Source: an uncultured Flavobacterium sp. (GTDB lineage Bacteria; Bacteroidota; Bacteroidia; Flavobacteriales; Flavobacteriaceae). Taken from it: 64,000 nucleotides of DNA. Shown one piece after another: positions 1 through 7,114 of the stretch (the first letter of the stretch is position 1; every line of letters begins with the position of its first letter). Both the position numbers and the translations under genes were made by a program. The notes below the pieces were generated by a model. That model was not told the origin of the DNA. It ran no database searches and saw only the letters and a list, made by a program, of their open reading frames with translations. The DNA is taken from NCBI RefSeq assembly GCF_946220915.1, contig NZ_CAMIHH010000002.1:1-64000 (forward strand). Direction: 5' to 3'.

Positions 1-114
1 ACCATTGGCAAACCAGCTCAATACATCATAAACAGATATTCTTGTGCCGGTTATGGTAGGCTTGCCAAAACGGATGTTACTGTCAATTGATATATGTTTT
101 CTATAATCAAGCAT
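1..114 (-). CDS. DUF433 family antitoxin-like protein (partial)
   Basis: Only the first 38 codons lie in the window; the gene runs off the left edge. Reading leftward from the ATG at 114, the peptide contains the string IRFGKPTITGTRISVYDVL, which is the hallmark N-terminal motif of DUF433 proteins (VapB45-like antitoxin family, a small winged HTH-like fold). Members normally have about 75 residues and are paired with a DUF5615/Mut7-C type toxin directly downstream; that partner would be outside the window. A TAACTTTG sequence at 118-125 matches the flavobacterial -7 element but sits so close to the ATG that either the transcript is nearly leaderless or the match is chance. The family call rests on motif recognition by eye. 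Confidence 0.75.
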   Translation of the reverse strand, partial: MLDYRKHISIDSNIRFGKPTITGTRISVYDVLSWFANG

Positions 115-141
115 ATACAAAGTTATTAAAATTGATGGAAT

Positions 142-1128
142 TTACCTCTTCCATAACAGTTTTCTATTCATTGCCAGCTGTATCTCGCTGTCAAGCAGGT
201 CACTCATTGCTATCCCGGCGTGGGCGGCCTGCTGCGGGAAAATGCTTGCAGGCGATAACCCGGGATTAGTATTGATCTCAATAAAATGCGGCTCGCCATC
301 CATAACGATGAAGTCGGTACGGCTAAAACCGCTCATGCCCAGCGCTTCGTAGGCTTTGGCGGCAGTTTCGCGTATCTTTTGTTCGGTTGCAGCATCAACG
401 CGGGCAGGCGTTATCTCTTCCGACTTGCCCAGATATTTGGCTTCGTAATCAAAAAAATCATTGTGCGATACGATCTCGGTCAGGCCCAGGACAGTGGTTT
501 TTCCTTTATAGTTTAAGACACCCACCGATACTTCCGTTCCTTTCAGGTACGCTTCGATCAGGATGTCGCTGTCTTCCGCAAATGCAAATTCCAGTGCCCT
601 GTCAAAACCTGAAATGTCATTTACTTTAGATACCCCAAGGCTGCTGCCGCTTTGATTGGGCTTTACCATGAAGGGGAGGCCGAGGGTTGCTACTACATCC
701 TCTGCAGTTATGGCATCACCTTTTGAAAGGTATATTGACTTTGCCCTGGGTATGTTGAATTTGGCCAGTACGCTAAGGGTATCACGCTTGTTGAACGTGA
801 GCGCGCTTTGGTAAAACCCGCACCCGGTATACGGGATTTCCAGCAGTTCCCAGTAGGCCTGCATGTGGCCGTCTTCGCCGGGGGTTCCGTGTATGGTGTT
901 GGATATGGCATCAAAGGTTACTTTCTGCCCTTTTTTATCAAACGAAAAATCGCCTTTACTAATGGGGTATTTTTGGCCGTCCACAACCACGTTCCAGCCT
1001 TCGGGGAGGATGTGTACCTCATAAGGCGTATACTTGTTACGGTCAAGGTTGTTGAGTATCAGCTGCCCGCTACGTATTGATATGACGGACTCCTCAGAGT
1101 ACCCGCCCATTACCACTGCTATGTTCAT
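142..1128 (-). CDS. ddl: D-alanine--D-alanine ligase
   Basis: This enzyme joins two D-alanines with ATP in the cytoplasm to make the dipeptide end of peptidoglycan precursors. The 328-residue length is normal. Visible family marks are the N-terminal MGGYSEE segment (substrate-binding loop region), GEDGHMQAYWE, the ATP-grasp core, and the C-terminal metal and substrate motif EINTNPGLSPASIFPQ. The divergent PASTA protein gene and rluD-like gene next to it form an arrangement common in Flavobacteriia. The start at 1128 gives the expected N-terminus MNIAVVMGG. Confidence 0.95.
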   Translation of the reverse strand: MNIAVVMGGYSEESVISIRSGQLILNNLDRNKYTPYEVHILPEGWNVVVDGQKYPISKGDFSFDKKGQKVTFDAISNTIHGTPGEDGHMQAYWELLEIPYTGCGFYQSALTFNKRDTLSVLAKFNIPRAKSIYLSKGDAITAEDVVATLGLPFMVKPNQSGSSLGVSKVNDISGFDRALEFAFAEDSDILIEAYLKGTEVSVGVLNYKGKTTVLGLTEIVSHNDFFDYEAKYLGKSEEITPARVDAATEQKIRETAAKAYEALGMSGFSRTDFIVMDGEPHFIEINTNPGLSPASIFPQQAAHAGIAMSDLLDSEIQLAMNRKLLWKR

Positions 1129-1200
1129 TTATTTACGGTTATTGGTTCCACCGCAGGACGCACGATGCCTGCGCTTACGCAAAATTATCATTATTCTTTA

Positions 1201-1208
1201 TATCTTTG
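1201..1208 (+). promoter_or_regulatory. Probable -7 promoter element of the PASTA-rluD operon
   Basis: TATCTTTG fits the Bacteroidota -7 consensus TAnnTTTG and lies 15 bases before the ATG at 1224. It overlaps a possible TTG start at 1206, which argues that translation begins at 1224. No convincing TTG -33 element is visible at the right spacing. Confidence 0.5.
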
Positions 1209-1223
1209 CTGAAATTCATTTAT

Positions 1224-1841
1224 ATGAGCCTTAAAAATTTCCTTACGAGCAAAGTATTCTTCAAGCACCTGGCCATAGCCGTTGTAATCATCATCATAGT
1301 GGTTTTCCTCCTGCTGCAATGGCTTGGATTTGCAACGAACCATGACCAGAAGATACCCGTGCCGGACCTTAGGAAAATGACGGTAGAAAAAACCGCCGAA
1401 GCACTCGAAAATATCAATCTCGAATATGTAGTGCTCGATACGGTAGATTTTCGTCCCGAGTTCCCGCCTTACAGCATTGTGGAACAGGATCCGCTGCCCA
1501 ATGTAAATGTTAAGGAAGACAGGAAAATATATGTAAAGGTAAATGCAGGAAAGTTCAGTAGCATTTCGCTGCCCGACCTTGTGCAGAAAACGTACCGTGC
1601 CGCACTCCCTACGCTGAAGGCAAACGGGCTGGAAGAGGGCAAAAAAACCTATAAGCCCTACCTTGCAAAAGATGTTGTCCTCGAAATGTGGCAGAACGGC
1701 AAAAAGCTCAAGGCTGGCGATAAAGTAATGAAAGCATCCAAGATAGACCTTGTGCTGGGCGATGGCAAGACAGGCTATGAGGAGCCGGAGAGTGCTACAG
1801 GTACCGAAGATATTAATATTGATGAAGAGGAGATAGAATAA
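1224..1841 (+). CDS. PASTA domain-containing membrane protein
   Basis: The 205-residue protein has a short cytoplasmic N-terminus, one membrane segment at about residues 15-36, and then two tandem PASTA-like domains (about 44-110 and 112-180), followed by an acidic tail. PASTA domains bind peptidoglycan fragments or muropeptides, so the protein probably sits in the inner membrane with its bulk in the periplasm. There is no kinase domain, unlike PrkC-type PASTA kinases. It is divergent from ddl and its stop codon directly abuts the start of the rluD-like gene. An upstream in-frame TTG at 1206 was rejected because it falls in the probable -7 element. Confidence 0.85.
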   Translation: MSLKNFLTSKVFFKHLAIAVVIIIIVVFLLLQWLGFATNHDQKIPVPDLRKMTVEKTAEALENINLEYVVLDTVDFRPEFPPYSIVEQDPLPNVNVKEDRKIYVKVNAGKFSSISLPDLVQKTYRAALPTLKANGLEEGKKTYKPYLAKDVVLEMWQNGKKLKAGDKVMKASKIDLVLGDGKTGYEEPESATGTEDINIDEEEIE

Positions 1842-2882
1842 ATGAGGCCAATAATTGAAAACGAGTCGGAAGACGAACTATACGAACACCACAGGTTTGA
1901 GGCAGGAAAGGGGCAGTCACCGCTAAGGGTGGATAAATTCCTGATGAACCTTATAGAAAACATTACCCGCAACAAGATACAAAAGGCGGCCGATTCCGGG
2001 AATATTTTTGTGAACGATATCCCTGTAAAATCCAACCACAAGGTAAAGGCTAATGATATTGTAAGCATGAAGCTGGAGCACCCACCCTATGAACACCTGC
2101 TGGAGCCTGAAGATATTCCCCTCGACATCGTTTTTGAGGACGATCAGCTGTTAGTGGTCAATAAACCTGCAGGGCTGGTAGTACATCCCGGGCATGGCAA
2201 CTATTCGGGCACGCTGGTCAATGCACTGGCTTATCATTTTGAAAGCCTGCCTATGAACAGCAGCGAAAGGCCCGGATTGGTACACCGGATAGACAAAGAT
2301 ACCTCGGGGCTTTTGGTTATTGCCAAAACCGAGCTTGCAATGGCCGGGTTAACAAAGCAATTCTCAGAAAAGACTTCCGAAAGGGAATATGTAGCTATGG
2401 TTTGGGGTAACGTTAAAGATGATGAAGGTACGATTGAAGGCCACATAGGGCGGCACCCCAAAGACCGCATGCAGAATACCGTATATCCCGATGGGAGCGA
2501 AGGCAAGCCTGCGGTAACGCATTACAAAGTCATCGAGCGTTTAGGCTATGTCACGCTGGTTTCATGCCGGCTGGAAACGGGCCGTACCCACCAGATTCGC
2601 GTGCACATGAAATACATTGGGCATACCTTATTCAACGATGCGCGTTATGGTGGCGACCTCATACTGAAAGGCACCACGTTTACAAAGTACAAGCAATTCA
2701 TAGACAACTGCTTCAAGATATTGCCGAGGCAGGCGCTGCACGCACGCACGCTGGGTTTTGAGCATCCGGTAACTAAAGAGTTCCTGCGATTTGAATGCCC
2801 GATCCCGGCAGACATGACCGAGTGCATCGAGAAGTGGCGTGTGTATTCGAAGTCGCATACAGTTGAAGAGGAGGAAGATTAA
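1842..2882 (+). CDS. RluA/RluD family 23S rRNA pseudouridine synthase
   Basis: The protein converts uridine to pseudouridine in RNA; its class usually modifies 23S rRNA. An S4 RNA-binding domain is seen at about residues 28-80 (LRVDKFLMNLI, FVNDIPVKSNHKVKANDIV), and the catalytic motif HRIDKDTSGLLV has the expected nucleophilic Asp at residue 151. The 346-residue length is normal for RluD. The start codon follows the PASTA gene stop with no gap, so the two are co-translated. The exact target uridine cannot be told from sequence. Confidence 0.92.
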   Translation: MRPIIENESEDELYEHHRFEAGKGQSPLRVDKFLMNLIENITRNKIQKAADSGNIFVNDIPVKSNHKVKANDIVSMKLEHPPYEHLLEPEDIPLDIVFEDDQLLVVNKPAGLVVHPGHGNYSGTLVNALAYHFESLPMNSSERPGLVHRIDKDTSGLLVIAKTELAMAGLTKQFSEKTSEREYVAMVWGNVKDDEGTIEGHIGRHPKDRMQNTVYPDGSEGKPAVTHYKVIERLGYVTLVSCRLETGRTHQIRVHMKYIGHTLFNDARYGGDLILKGTTFTKYKQFIDNCFKILPRQALHARTLGFEHPVTKEFLRFECPIPADMTECIEKWRVYSKSHTVEEEED

Positions 2883-2982
2883 ATTTCTGTATTTATAGAG
2901 ACCAGTGCCTCCATTCAGGTATTGACAATTATTTAGACTTTATAATGTGTCCTAAATAAAATTATTCGAAGGTACAAAAGCA

Positions 2983-3012
2983 AAACCCCGCAACATCACT
3001 GTTGCGGGGTTT
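2983..3012 (-). terminator. Intrinsic terminator of yceI (3036-3566)
   Basis: A 12-bp perfect stem (arms 2983-2994 and 3001-3012) closes a 6-base loop. On the minus strand it is followed by a T-rich run, directly after the YceI stop codon. It may also stop transcription arriving from the rluD side. Confidence 0.85.
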
Positions 3013-3035
3013 CAAAAACAAACCAATTACCAAAC

Positions 3036-3566
3036 TTATTGCTTTACAAACTGTACGTCGATCACCAGTTTTACTTCTTCACTAACCAATACGCCCCCGG
3101 TTTCAAGCGCCGCATTCCACGTAAGGCCAAAATCCTTCCTGTTTAGCTTACCTGTAGCGCTAAAACCTGCCTTGGTATTTCCCCATGGATCTTTTGCTAT
3201 ACCGCCAAATTCTACATCAAGCGTTACCGGGTGGGAGGTTCCCTTTATTGTAAGTTCGCCCGTAAGCGTATAATCATTATCATTGTTCTTTTTAAAAGAA
3301 GCCGATTTAAACGTGATCTTTCCGTGCTCATCAGCACCAAAAAAATCGGCTGTTTTGAGGTGGTTGTCACGATCAGCATTACCTGTATTTACCGATGATG
3401 CCTCTGCACTGAAATCAAATTCAGCATTTTCAAAAGCATCGCCTTCAGTTACAGCTTCAGCGGTAAAGTTTTCAAACTTGCCCGATACATTGCTGAACAT
3501 CATGTGCTTTACTTTAAATCCGATCTCCGAGTGTGTTGGGTCTATTGCCCATTTGGTTGTAGCCAT
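3036..3566 (-). CDS. YceI family protein (cytoplasmic form)
   Basis: YceI proteins are lipocalin-like beta-barrels that bind polyisoprenoid or amide lipids. The 176-residue sequence begins MATTKWAIDPTHSEIGFKVKH, the typical first strands of the family, and has no signal peptide, in contrast to the second YceI at 14914-15483. The gene stands alone. Its promoter overlaps a palindrome identical to the one in front of the marR gene at 15529, so the MarR protein is the likely regulator. Confidence 0.93.
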   Translation of the reverse strand: MATTKWAIDPTHSEIGFKVKHMMFSNVSGKFENFTAEAVTEGDAFENAEFDFSAEASSVNTGNADRDNHLKTADFFGADEHGKITFKSASFKKNNDNDYTLTGELTIKGTSHPVTLDVEFGGIAKDPWGNTKAGFSATGKLNRKDFGLTWNAALETGGVLVSEEVKLVIDVQFVKQ

Positions 3567-3622
3567 GTTTTTAAAATTTTAATTTATTGTGAATTAAACT
3601 TTATCGAAAATGTATGTACAAA

Positions 3623-3663
3623 ATTTGTATATACAAATGTAATGATTTAATTTTTGCTGCCAA
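3623..3663 (-). promoter_or_regulatory. MarR-type operator and promoter of yceI
   Basis: A perfect 16-bp palindrome, ATTTGTATATACAAAT, lies at 3623-3638. On the minus strand it overlaps a -7 element TACATTTG (3634-3641), with TTG (3661-3663) placed 19 bases upstream, which fits the flavobacterial promoter rule. A repressor bound here would block the -7 element. The palindrome plus its flanks (27 bases) is identical to the site upstream of the marR gene near 16000. Confidence 0.75.
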
Positions 3664-3820
3664 ACTTTTTTTTGCAAAAAAATAGTAGCGGTCAATTCTT
3701 TACAGGGCAAAGTTGCTGCATAAAAAACGGTTGGGTATTGAACTGGGACAAGAAATGGCAAAGCCGGCTTGGGCTAGGCCCGGAGTTTTGGATTGAGGAT
3801 TGCAACAAGGTATCAAAACA

Positions 3821-4405
3821 TTATAACTTTGCAGCTTTTGCCCTTGTCTTGCTCAAAAATTCTGCAGATATCCCCAGGTAGGAGGCAATGTAGTGTTGCG
3901 CGACGCGTTGGGGAAGGGTAGGGTACTGCTCCAGGAACTCGAGGTATTTTTCCAGAGCGGTTTTAGATATGGCAGTGAATAGCCTGTTTTGCGTGATGCT
4001 CAGGTGACGCTGAAGCAATATGCGGAAAGCCCTTTCAAAACGTGGTGCCTTCACGAAAAGCTCTTCTTTTGTTTCAGGTGAAAAAACAAAAAATTCGCAA
4101 TCTTCCATGCATTCGATGAAAATGCGGCTGGGCTTATCCTCATAAATGCTGAAGGATATGTCGCTAACCCATGCATCTTCGGTAGCAAATTGCAGAATGA
4201 CCTCAAAGCCACCCGGGTCGATATAGTACTTGCGAACACAGCCCTTAATAACAAATGCCTCGAAATTGCAAACTTCGCCTTCACGCAGCATTATGGTTTT
4301 TTTGGGGATTTTTTTGTATTCCAGGAGTGAATTGAAAATATCCAGTTCTTCTCCTGAAAAAGAAACATACCGGCTGATGCTTTTGTTTATCTGCGAAAAA
4401 TCCAT
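3821..4405 (-). CDS. Crp/Fnr family transcriptional regulator
   Basis: The 194-residue protein has a cyclic-nucleotide-binding-like beta-roll (about residues 25-115, with REGEVCNFEAFVIKGCVRKYY) and a C-terminal winged helix (about 145-194, with AQHYIASYLGISAEFLSK as the HTH). This is the common Bacteroidota Crp-like type with unknown ligand. It is not next to an obvious structural target gene. The effector and regulon cannot be inferred. Confidence 0.88.
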   Translation of the reverse strand: MDFSQINKSISRYVSFSGEELDIFNSLLEYKKIPKKTIMLREGEVCNFEAFVIKGCVRKYYIDPGGFEVILQFATEDAWVSDISFSIYEDKPSRIFIECMEDCEFFVFSPETKEELFVKAPRFERAFRILLQRHLSITQNRLFTAISKTALEKYLEFLEQYPTLPQRVAQHYIASYLGISAEFLSKTRAKAAKL

Positions 4406-4421
4406 GGTGTGAAGTCTTACA

Positions 4422-4429
4422 CAAATATA
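4422..4429 (-). promoter_or_regulatory. Probable -7 element of the Crp/Fnr gene
   Basis: On the minus strand the sequence reads TATATTTG, an exact TAnnTTTG match, 17 bases before the ATG. No TTG -33 element is seen at the usual distance. Confidence 0.45.
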
Positions 4430-4463
4430 GTGTATAGCTACAAATTACACCAGTAAAGTTTTA

Positions 4464-4523
4464 ACCACGAATTTCACAAATTCACACAAATTAAAATTGG
4501 TGAAATTAGCGTAATTCGTGGCT
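4464..4523. repeat. Dispersed inverted repeat, CCACGAATT family, copy A
   Basis: The ends read ACCACGAATT and AATTCGTGGCT as an imperfect inverted repeat of about 60 bases. The same family occurs at 54416-54516 and 57986-58076. It has no coding capacity and lies between the VOC and Crp/Fnr genes. Confidence 0.75.
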
Positions 4524-4536
4524 AATGTAATGGCTA

Positions 4537-4899
4537 TTAATTACCGTTAACGGGTTCCCAAAGCTCGATCTTGTTGCCTTCCGGGTCGTATATCCATGCA
4601 AAACGGCCATAGGGCTCGTCCATCCTGTTTTCGTCAATGCGAACTCCCTTTGCTGCAAGGTCTGCCAGCAATTCATCCAGTCCCTCTACCCGGAAATTGA
4701 TCATGAATTGCTGCTCTGCGCTTCCGAAATAATCCGTATCCTGCTTAAAGGGCGAGAACACCGTTGGCCCCGCTTCCTGCATCCAGATATACCCGCTTGT
4801 GGCCGAGTTGATGCCCAGGTGCTCCTCATACCATTGTGCCTGTGCTTTGCTGTCTTTTGAGCGAAAGAACAATCCGCCCAATCCTGTTACTTTTCCCAT
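4537..4899 (-). CDS. VOC (glyoxalase/bleomycin resistance fold) protein
   Basis: The 120-residue single-domain protein shows the vicinal oxygen chelate pattern: GLGGLFFRSKDSKAQAQWYEEHLG at the start and FAWIYDPEGNKIELWEP at the end, where the last Glu is the usual metal-site position. The substrate is unknown. It is followed after 16 bases by the DUF4199 gene in the divergent reading sense of the cluster (both on the minus strand, DUF4199 upstream), so they probably share a transcript. Confidence 0.85.
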   Translation of the reverse strand: MGKVTGLGGLFFRSKDSKAQAQWYEEHLGINSATSGYIWMQEAGPTVFSPFKQDTDYFGSAEQQFMINFRVEGLDELLADLAAKGVRIDENRMDEPYGRFAWIYDPEGNKIELWEPVNGN

Positions 4900-4915
4900 T
4901 ATAGTCTAGTTTGTT

Positions 4916-5455
4916 TTATTTGGTAATTTCAATTTTGTACGCGTCGCTCTTTGGCCTGCGCCTCAAAATGGCGGCGCTGATCAAGGATACGATAATCCCT
5001 ATGGGCAGTATTTCGGTATAAGTCATGGCAATTACATACCACGGCTTTTTATAATCGGATATGAATTGGTTCATTTTTACCGCTTCTGCTGCCACCTTTT
5101 CCTGTGGTACACCTGCCGCTTTCAATCCTTCAAGATATTGTGCTGCATATTTTGGGGCAAAATCAGGGTATACATTATAAAGATAGTACAGCCATACCAG
5201 CACGTATATTGTAGATGCAATAAGCGATATGTACAGCCCGATAAGGAATGCATTGCCAAAATTTATGGCGCCATCGTGCTGCTTGCGGTACTTTACCGTT
5301 GCGACAAAAATAAGTGAAAAGGCTGCGAGCATCGATGCAAAGCCAATGAGCATGGCAAACTCGTTGTGTGGTGCACCGGTAAACATAGTAATTAAATAAC
5401 CGATTACTGAGATACCGCCCCCAAGGAGCCCATAAGTAAGTACAATTTTTTTCAT
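4916..5455 (-). CDS. DUF4199 domain-containing membrane protein
   Basis: The 179-residue protein has four membrane segments, at about residues 4-25, 32-52, 66-92 and 145-165, with a soluble loop containing GVPQEKVAAEAVKMNQFISDY. This is the layout of DUF4199, a family of unknown function common in Flavobacteriia. The ATG at 5455 was chosen over an upstream in-frame start because the hydrophobic segment begins at once with MKKIVLTYGLLGGG. The LuxR-type regulator upstream and the VOC gene downstream suggest one small operon. Confidence 0.82.
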   Translation of the reverse strand: MKKIVLTYGLLGGGISVIGYLITMFTGAPHNEFAMLIGFASMLAAFSLIFVATVKYRKQHDGAINFGNAFLIGLYISLIASTIYVLVWLYYLYNVYPDFAPKYAAQYLEGLKAAGVPQEKVAAEAVKMNQFISDYKKPWYVIAMTYTEILPIGIIVSLISAAILRRRPKSDAYKIEITK

Positions 5456-5574
5456 AAAATTTGTTTTAGGTTTATGGGGCAAAATTGGCGGAATGCCCTG
5501 TAAATTCGGTCATACTTTCGGGTGATTTTTGATATTTGGTACTTCTGAGTGGTCATTTTCAAATGCACTGTCCG

Positions 5575-6051
5575 TTACTCTATCACCCCCAATCTCTTCC
5601 CAACCTCAACTGCCTGTGTGCGCCTCTTTACCTCCATCTTTTCAAATATCCGCGAAGAGTGGGTCTTTACTGTGTTAAGCGATACGAACAGCCGCTCTGC
5701 GATCTCGGCATTGCTCAGGCCTTCCGACATTAGCTGAAGTACTTCAAGCTCTCTTTTGCTCAGGCCCAGTCGTTCCGCTTCCGCTTCGTTAAAGATGAAT
5801 TCTTTTTGTGCAGGTAGGTGGATTTCCTTTTCGATGATGATGGTTTCCTTTTTCGGCCTTGCCAGCTTCAAAGCCAGCCAGATGCCCAGCCCCATGAACA
5901 GCAGTGCGATCAACCCGATGTAAACTTCAATTGAATGGCTAAGCACCAGGAATCGGAATTCCAGCCACCGCAACAACAGCAACAGCAACGCCAGGCACGC
6001 GCCATAGGCTATGACCTCTTTATTTTTTATGAATGCCGAACGGAAACCCAT
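5575..6051 (-). CDS. Membrane-anchored LuxR-type HTH regulator
   Basis: The 158-residue protein has two membrane segments (about residues 12-30 and 42-64) and a cytoplasmic LuxR/GerE DNA-binding domain (about 92-155) with LSKRELEVLQLMSEGLSNAEI and the recognition helix SLNTVKTHSSRIFEKM. There is no receiver domain, so it is not a standard response regulator; signals would have to act on the membrane part or through partners. Its position upstream of the DUF4199 and VOC genes suggests it controls them. Confidence 0.85.
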   Translation of the reverse strand: MGFRSAFIKNKEVIAYGACLALLLLLLRWLEFRFLVLSHSIEVYIGLIALLFMGLGIWLALKLARPKKETIIIEKEIHLPAQKEFIFNEAEAERLGLSKRELEVLQLMSEGLSNAEIAERLFVSLNTVKTHSSRIFEKMEVKRRTQAVEVGKRLGVIE

Positions 6052-6082
6052 CGGGCAAAGATAGATTATTTGGGTCGACCTG

Positions 6083-6101
6083 CAAGGTTTTCAAAACCTT
6101 G
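6083..6101. repeat. Dispersed palindrome, GCAAGGTTTT family, copy 1
   Basis: Arms CAAGGTTTT and AAAACCTTG surround one central base; the flanks read CCTG and TAAG, slightly degenerate relative to the copy at 6131-6157. It lies between divergent luxR-type and yaaA genes. Confidence 0.75.
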
Positions 6102-6130
6102 TAAGTCTGTCATGGCAGTATAAATTAATA

Positions 6131-6157
6131 CCTGCAAGGTTTTGAAAACCTTGCAGG
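6131..6157. repeat. Dispersed palindrome, GCAAGGTTTT family, copy 2
   Basis: A perfect 27-base palindrome with 13-base arms (CCTGCAAGGTTTT and its complement) around one G. Related copies are at 6083-6101, 59871-59899 and 59925-59951. The copy supplies the -33 TTG of the yaaA promoter. Confidence 0.85.
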
Positions 6158-6172
6158 AAACCACTACTTTTG
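6142..6172 (+). promoter_or_regulatory. Probable yaaA promoter
   Basis: TTG at 6142-6144 and TACTTTTG at 6165-6172 are separated by 20 bases and fit the flavobacterial consensus. The -33 element lies inside the palindrome 6131-6157. The ATG follows 20 bases after the -7 element. Confidence 0.55.
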
Positions 6173-6191
6173 AAACATAAACACGACCCGG

Positions 6192-6950
6192 ATGAAAATC
6201 GTCATATCGCCTGCCAAAACACTCGATTACGAAACCAAATTGCCCACACGAAAGCATACCCAGCCCGCATTTTTGGCAGATGCCGAAACCGTTCAGGAAA
6301 CACTGAAGGAAAAAACGCCTGCCCAGCTGCGCGAACTGATGGATATATCCGACAAGCTTGCCGACCTCAACTGGCAGCGTAACCAGGAATGGGCAACACC
6401 TTTCACCTCTAAAAATGCCCGCCCTGCTGTATATGCTTTCAATGGCGATGTATATACCGGATTGGAATCCTATACGATCCCCACAGCAAAAGTAGGCAAG
6501 CTTCAGGATACGCTCAGGATATTGTCAGGATTGTACGGCCTGTTAAAGCCGCTCGACCTGATCCAGCCGTACCGCCTTGAAATGGGAACGCAGATGCCGG
6601 TAGGGGAGAATAAGAACCTGTATGAATTTTGGAAACCCATCATCACGCAGGCGCTCAACGATGAACTAAAGGATGGCGAACTATTCGTCAACCTTGCCAG
6701 TAAGGAATATTTTGATGCAATAGATGCCAAAGCGCTTAAGGTTCCTGTAATTACTCCCGAGTTTAAAGACTACAAAGACGGGCAGCTGCGCATGGTAAGC
6801 TTCTTTGCCAAAAAGGCACGCGGCATGATGGTACGCTACATAATTGACAAAAACGTAAAGACATTGAAAGGCCTGAAAGGGTTTAATTATGATGGCTATT
6901 CTTTTGATGCAAAACTATCTACAAAAGATACGCTGGTGTTTACGAGGTAA
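6192..6950 (+). CDS. yaaA: YaaA family peroxide stress protein
   Basis: YaaA proteins reduce oxidative damage by limiting intracellular free iron during hydrogen peroxide stress, and the fold can bind DNA. The 252-residue length is typical. Visible marks are the N-terminal MKIVISPAKTLDY, NGDVYTGL, GLLKPLDLIQPYRLEMG, and the C-terminal FFAKKARGMMVRYII. It is a single-gene unit bounded by palindromic repeats on both sides. Confidence 0.93.
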   Translation: MKIVISPAKTLDYETKLPTRKHTQPAFLADAETVQETLKEKTPAQLRELMDISDKLADLNWQRNQEWATPFTSKNARPAVYAFNGDVYTGLESYTIPTAKVGKLQDTLRILSGLYGLLKPLDLIQPYRLEMGTQMPVGENKNLYEFWKPIITQALNDELKDGELFVNLASKEYFDAIDAKALKVPVITPEFKDYKDGQLRMVSFFAKKARGMMVRYIIDKNVKTLKGLKGFNYDGYSFDAKLSTKDTLVFTR

Positions 6951-7022
6951 GCCCCTAATCCCAAGCCCCCTAACCCCCGAAGGGAGAATTTCACGATTGC
7001 TATTAGAAGTTCAGATAAATAA

Positions 7023-7053
7023 AGATGCTCCGAAGATTATCCGGAGCATTTTT
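7023..7053. terminator. Terminator between yaaA and the MFS gene
   Basis: An 8-bp stem (arms 7025-7032 and 7042-7049) with a TTTT run on the plus strand, suited to end yaaA. The AT content on the other side lets it act weakly for the minus-strand efflux operon as well. Confidence 0.7.
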
Positions 7054-7083
7054 ATGGGTTTGAGTGGAGTTCCCCTTTCGGGG

Positions 7084-7103
7084 CCTGCCTGCCGGTAGGC
7101 AGG
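7084..7103. repeat. GC-rich 20-base palindrome nested in a larger repeat
   Basis: CCTGCCTGCCGGTAGGCAGG is a palindrome with one mismatch. It interrupts the inner part of the surrounding repeat between TTCGGGG and GTTAGGGG. A close relative interrupts another repeat at 54489-54508. Confidence 0.65.
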
Positions 7104-7114
7104 GTTAGGGGGCT

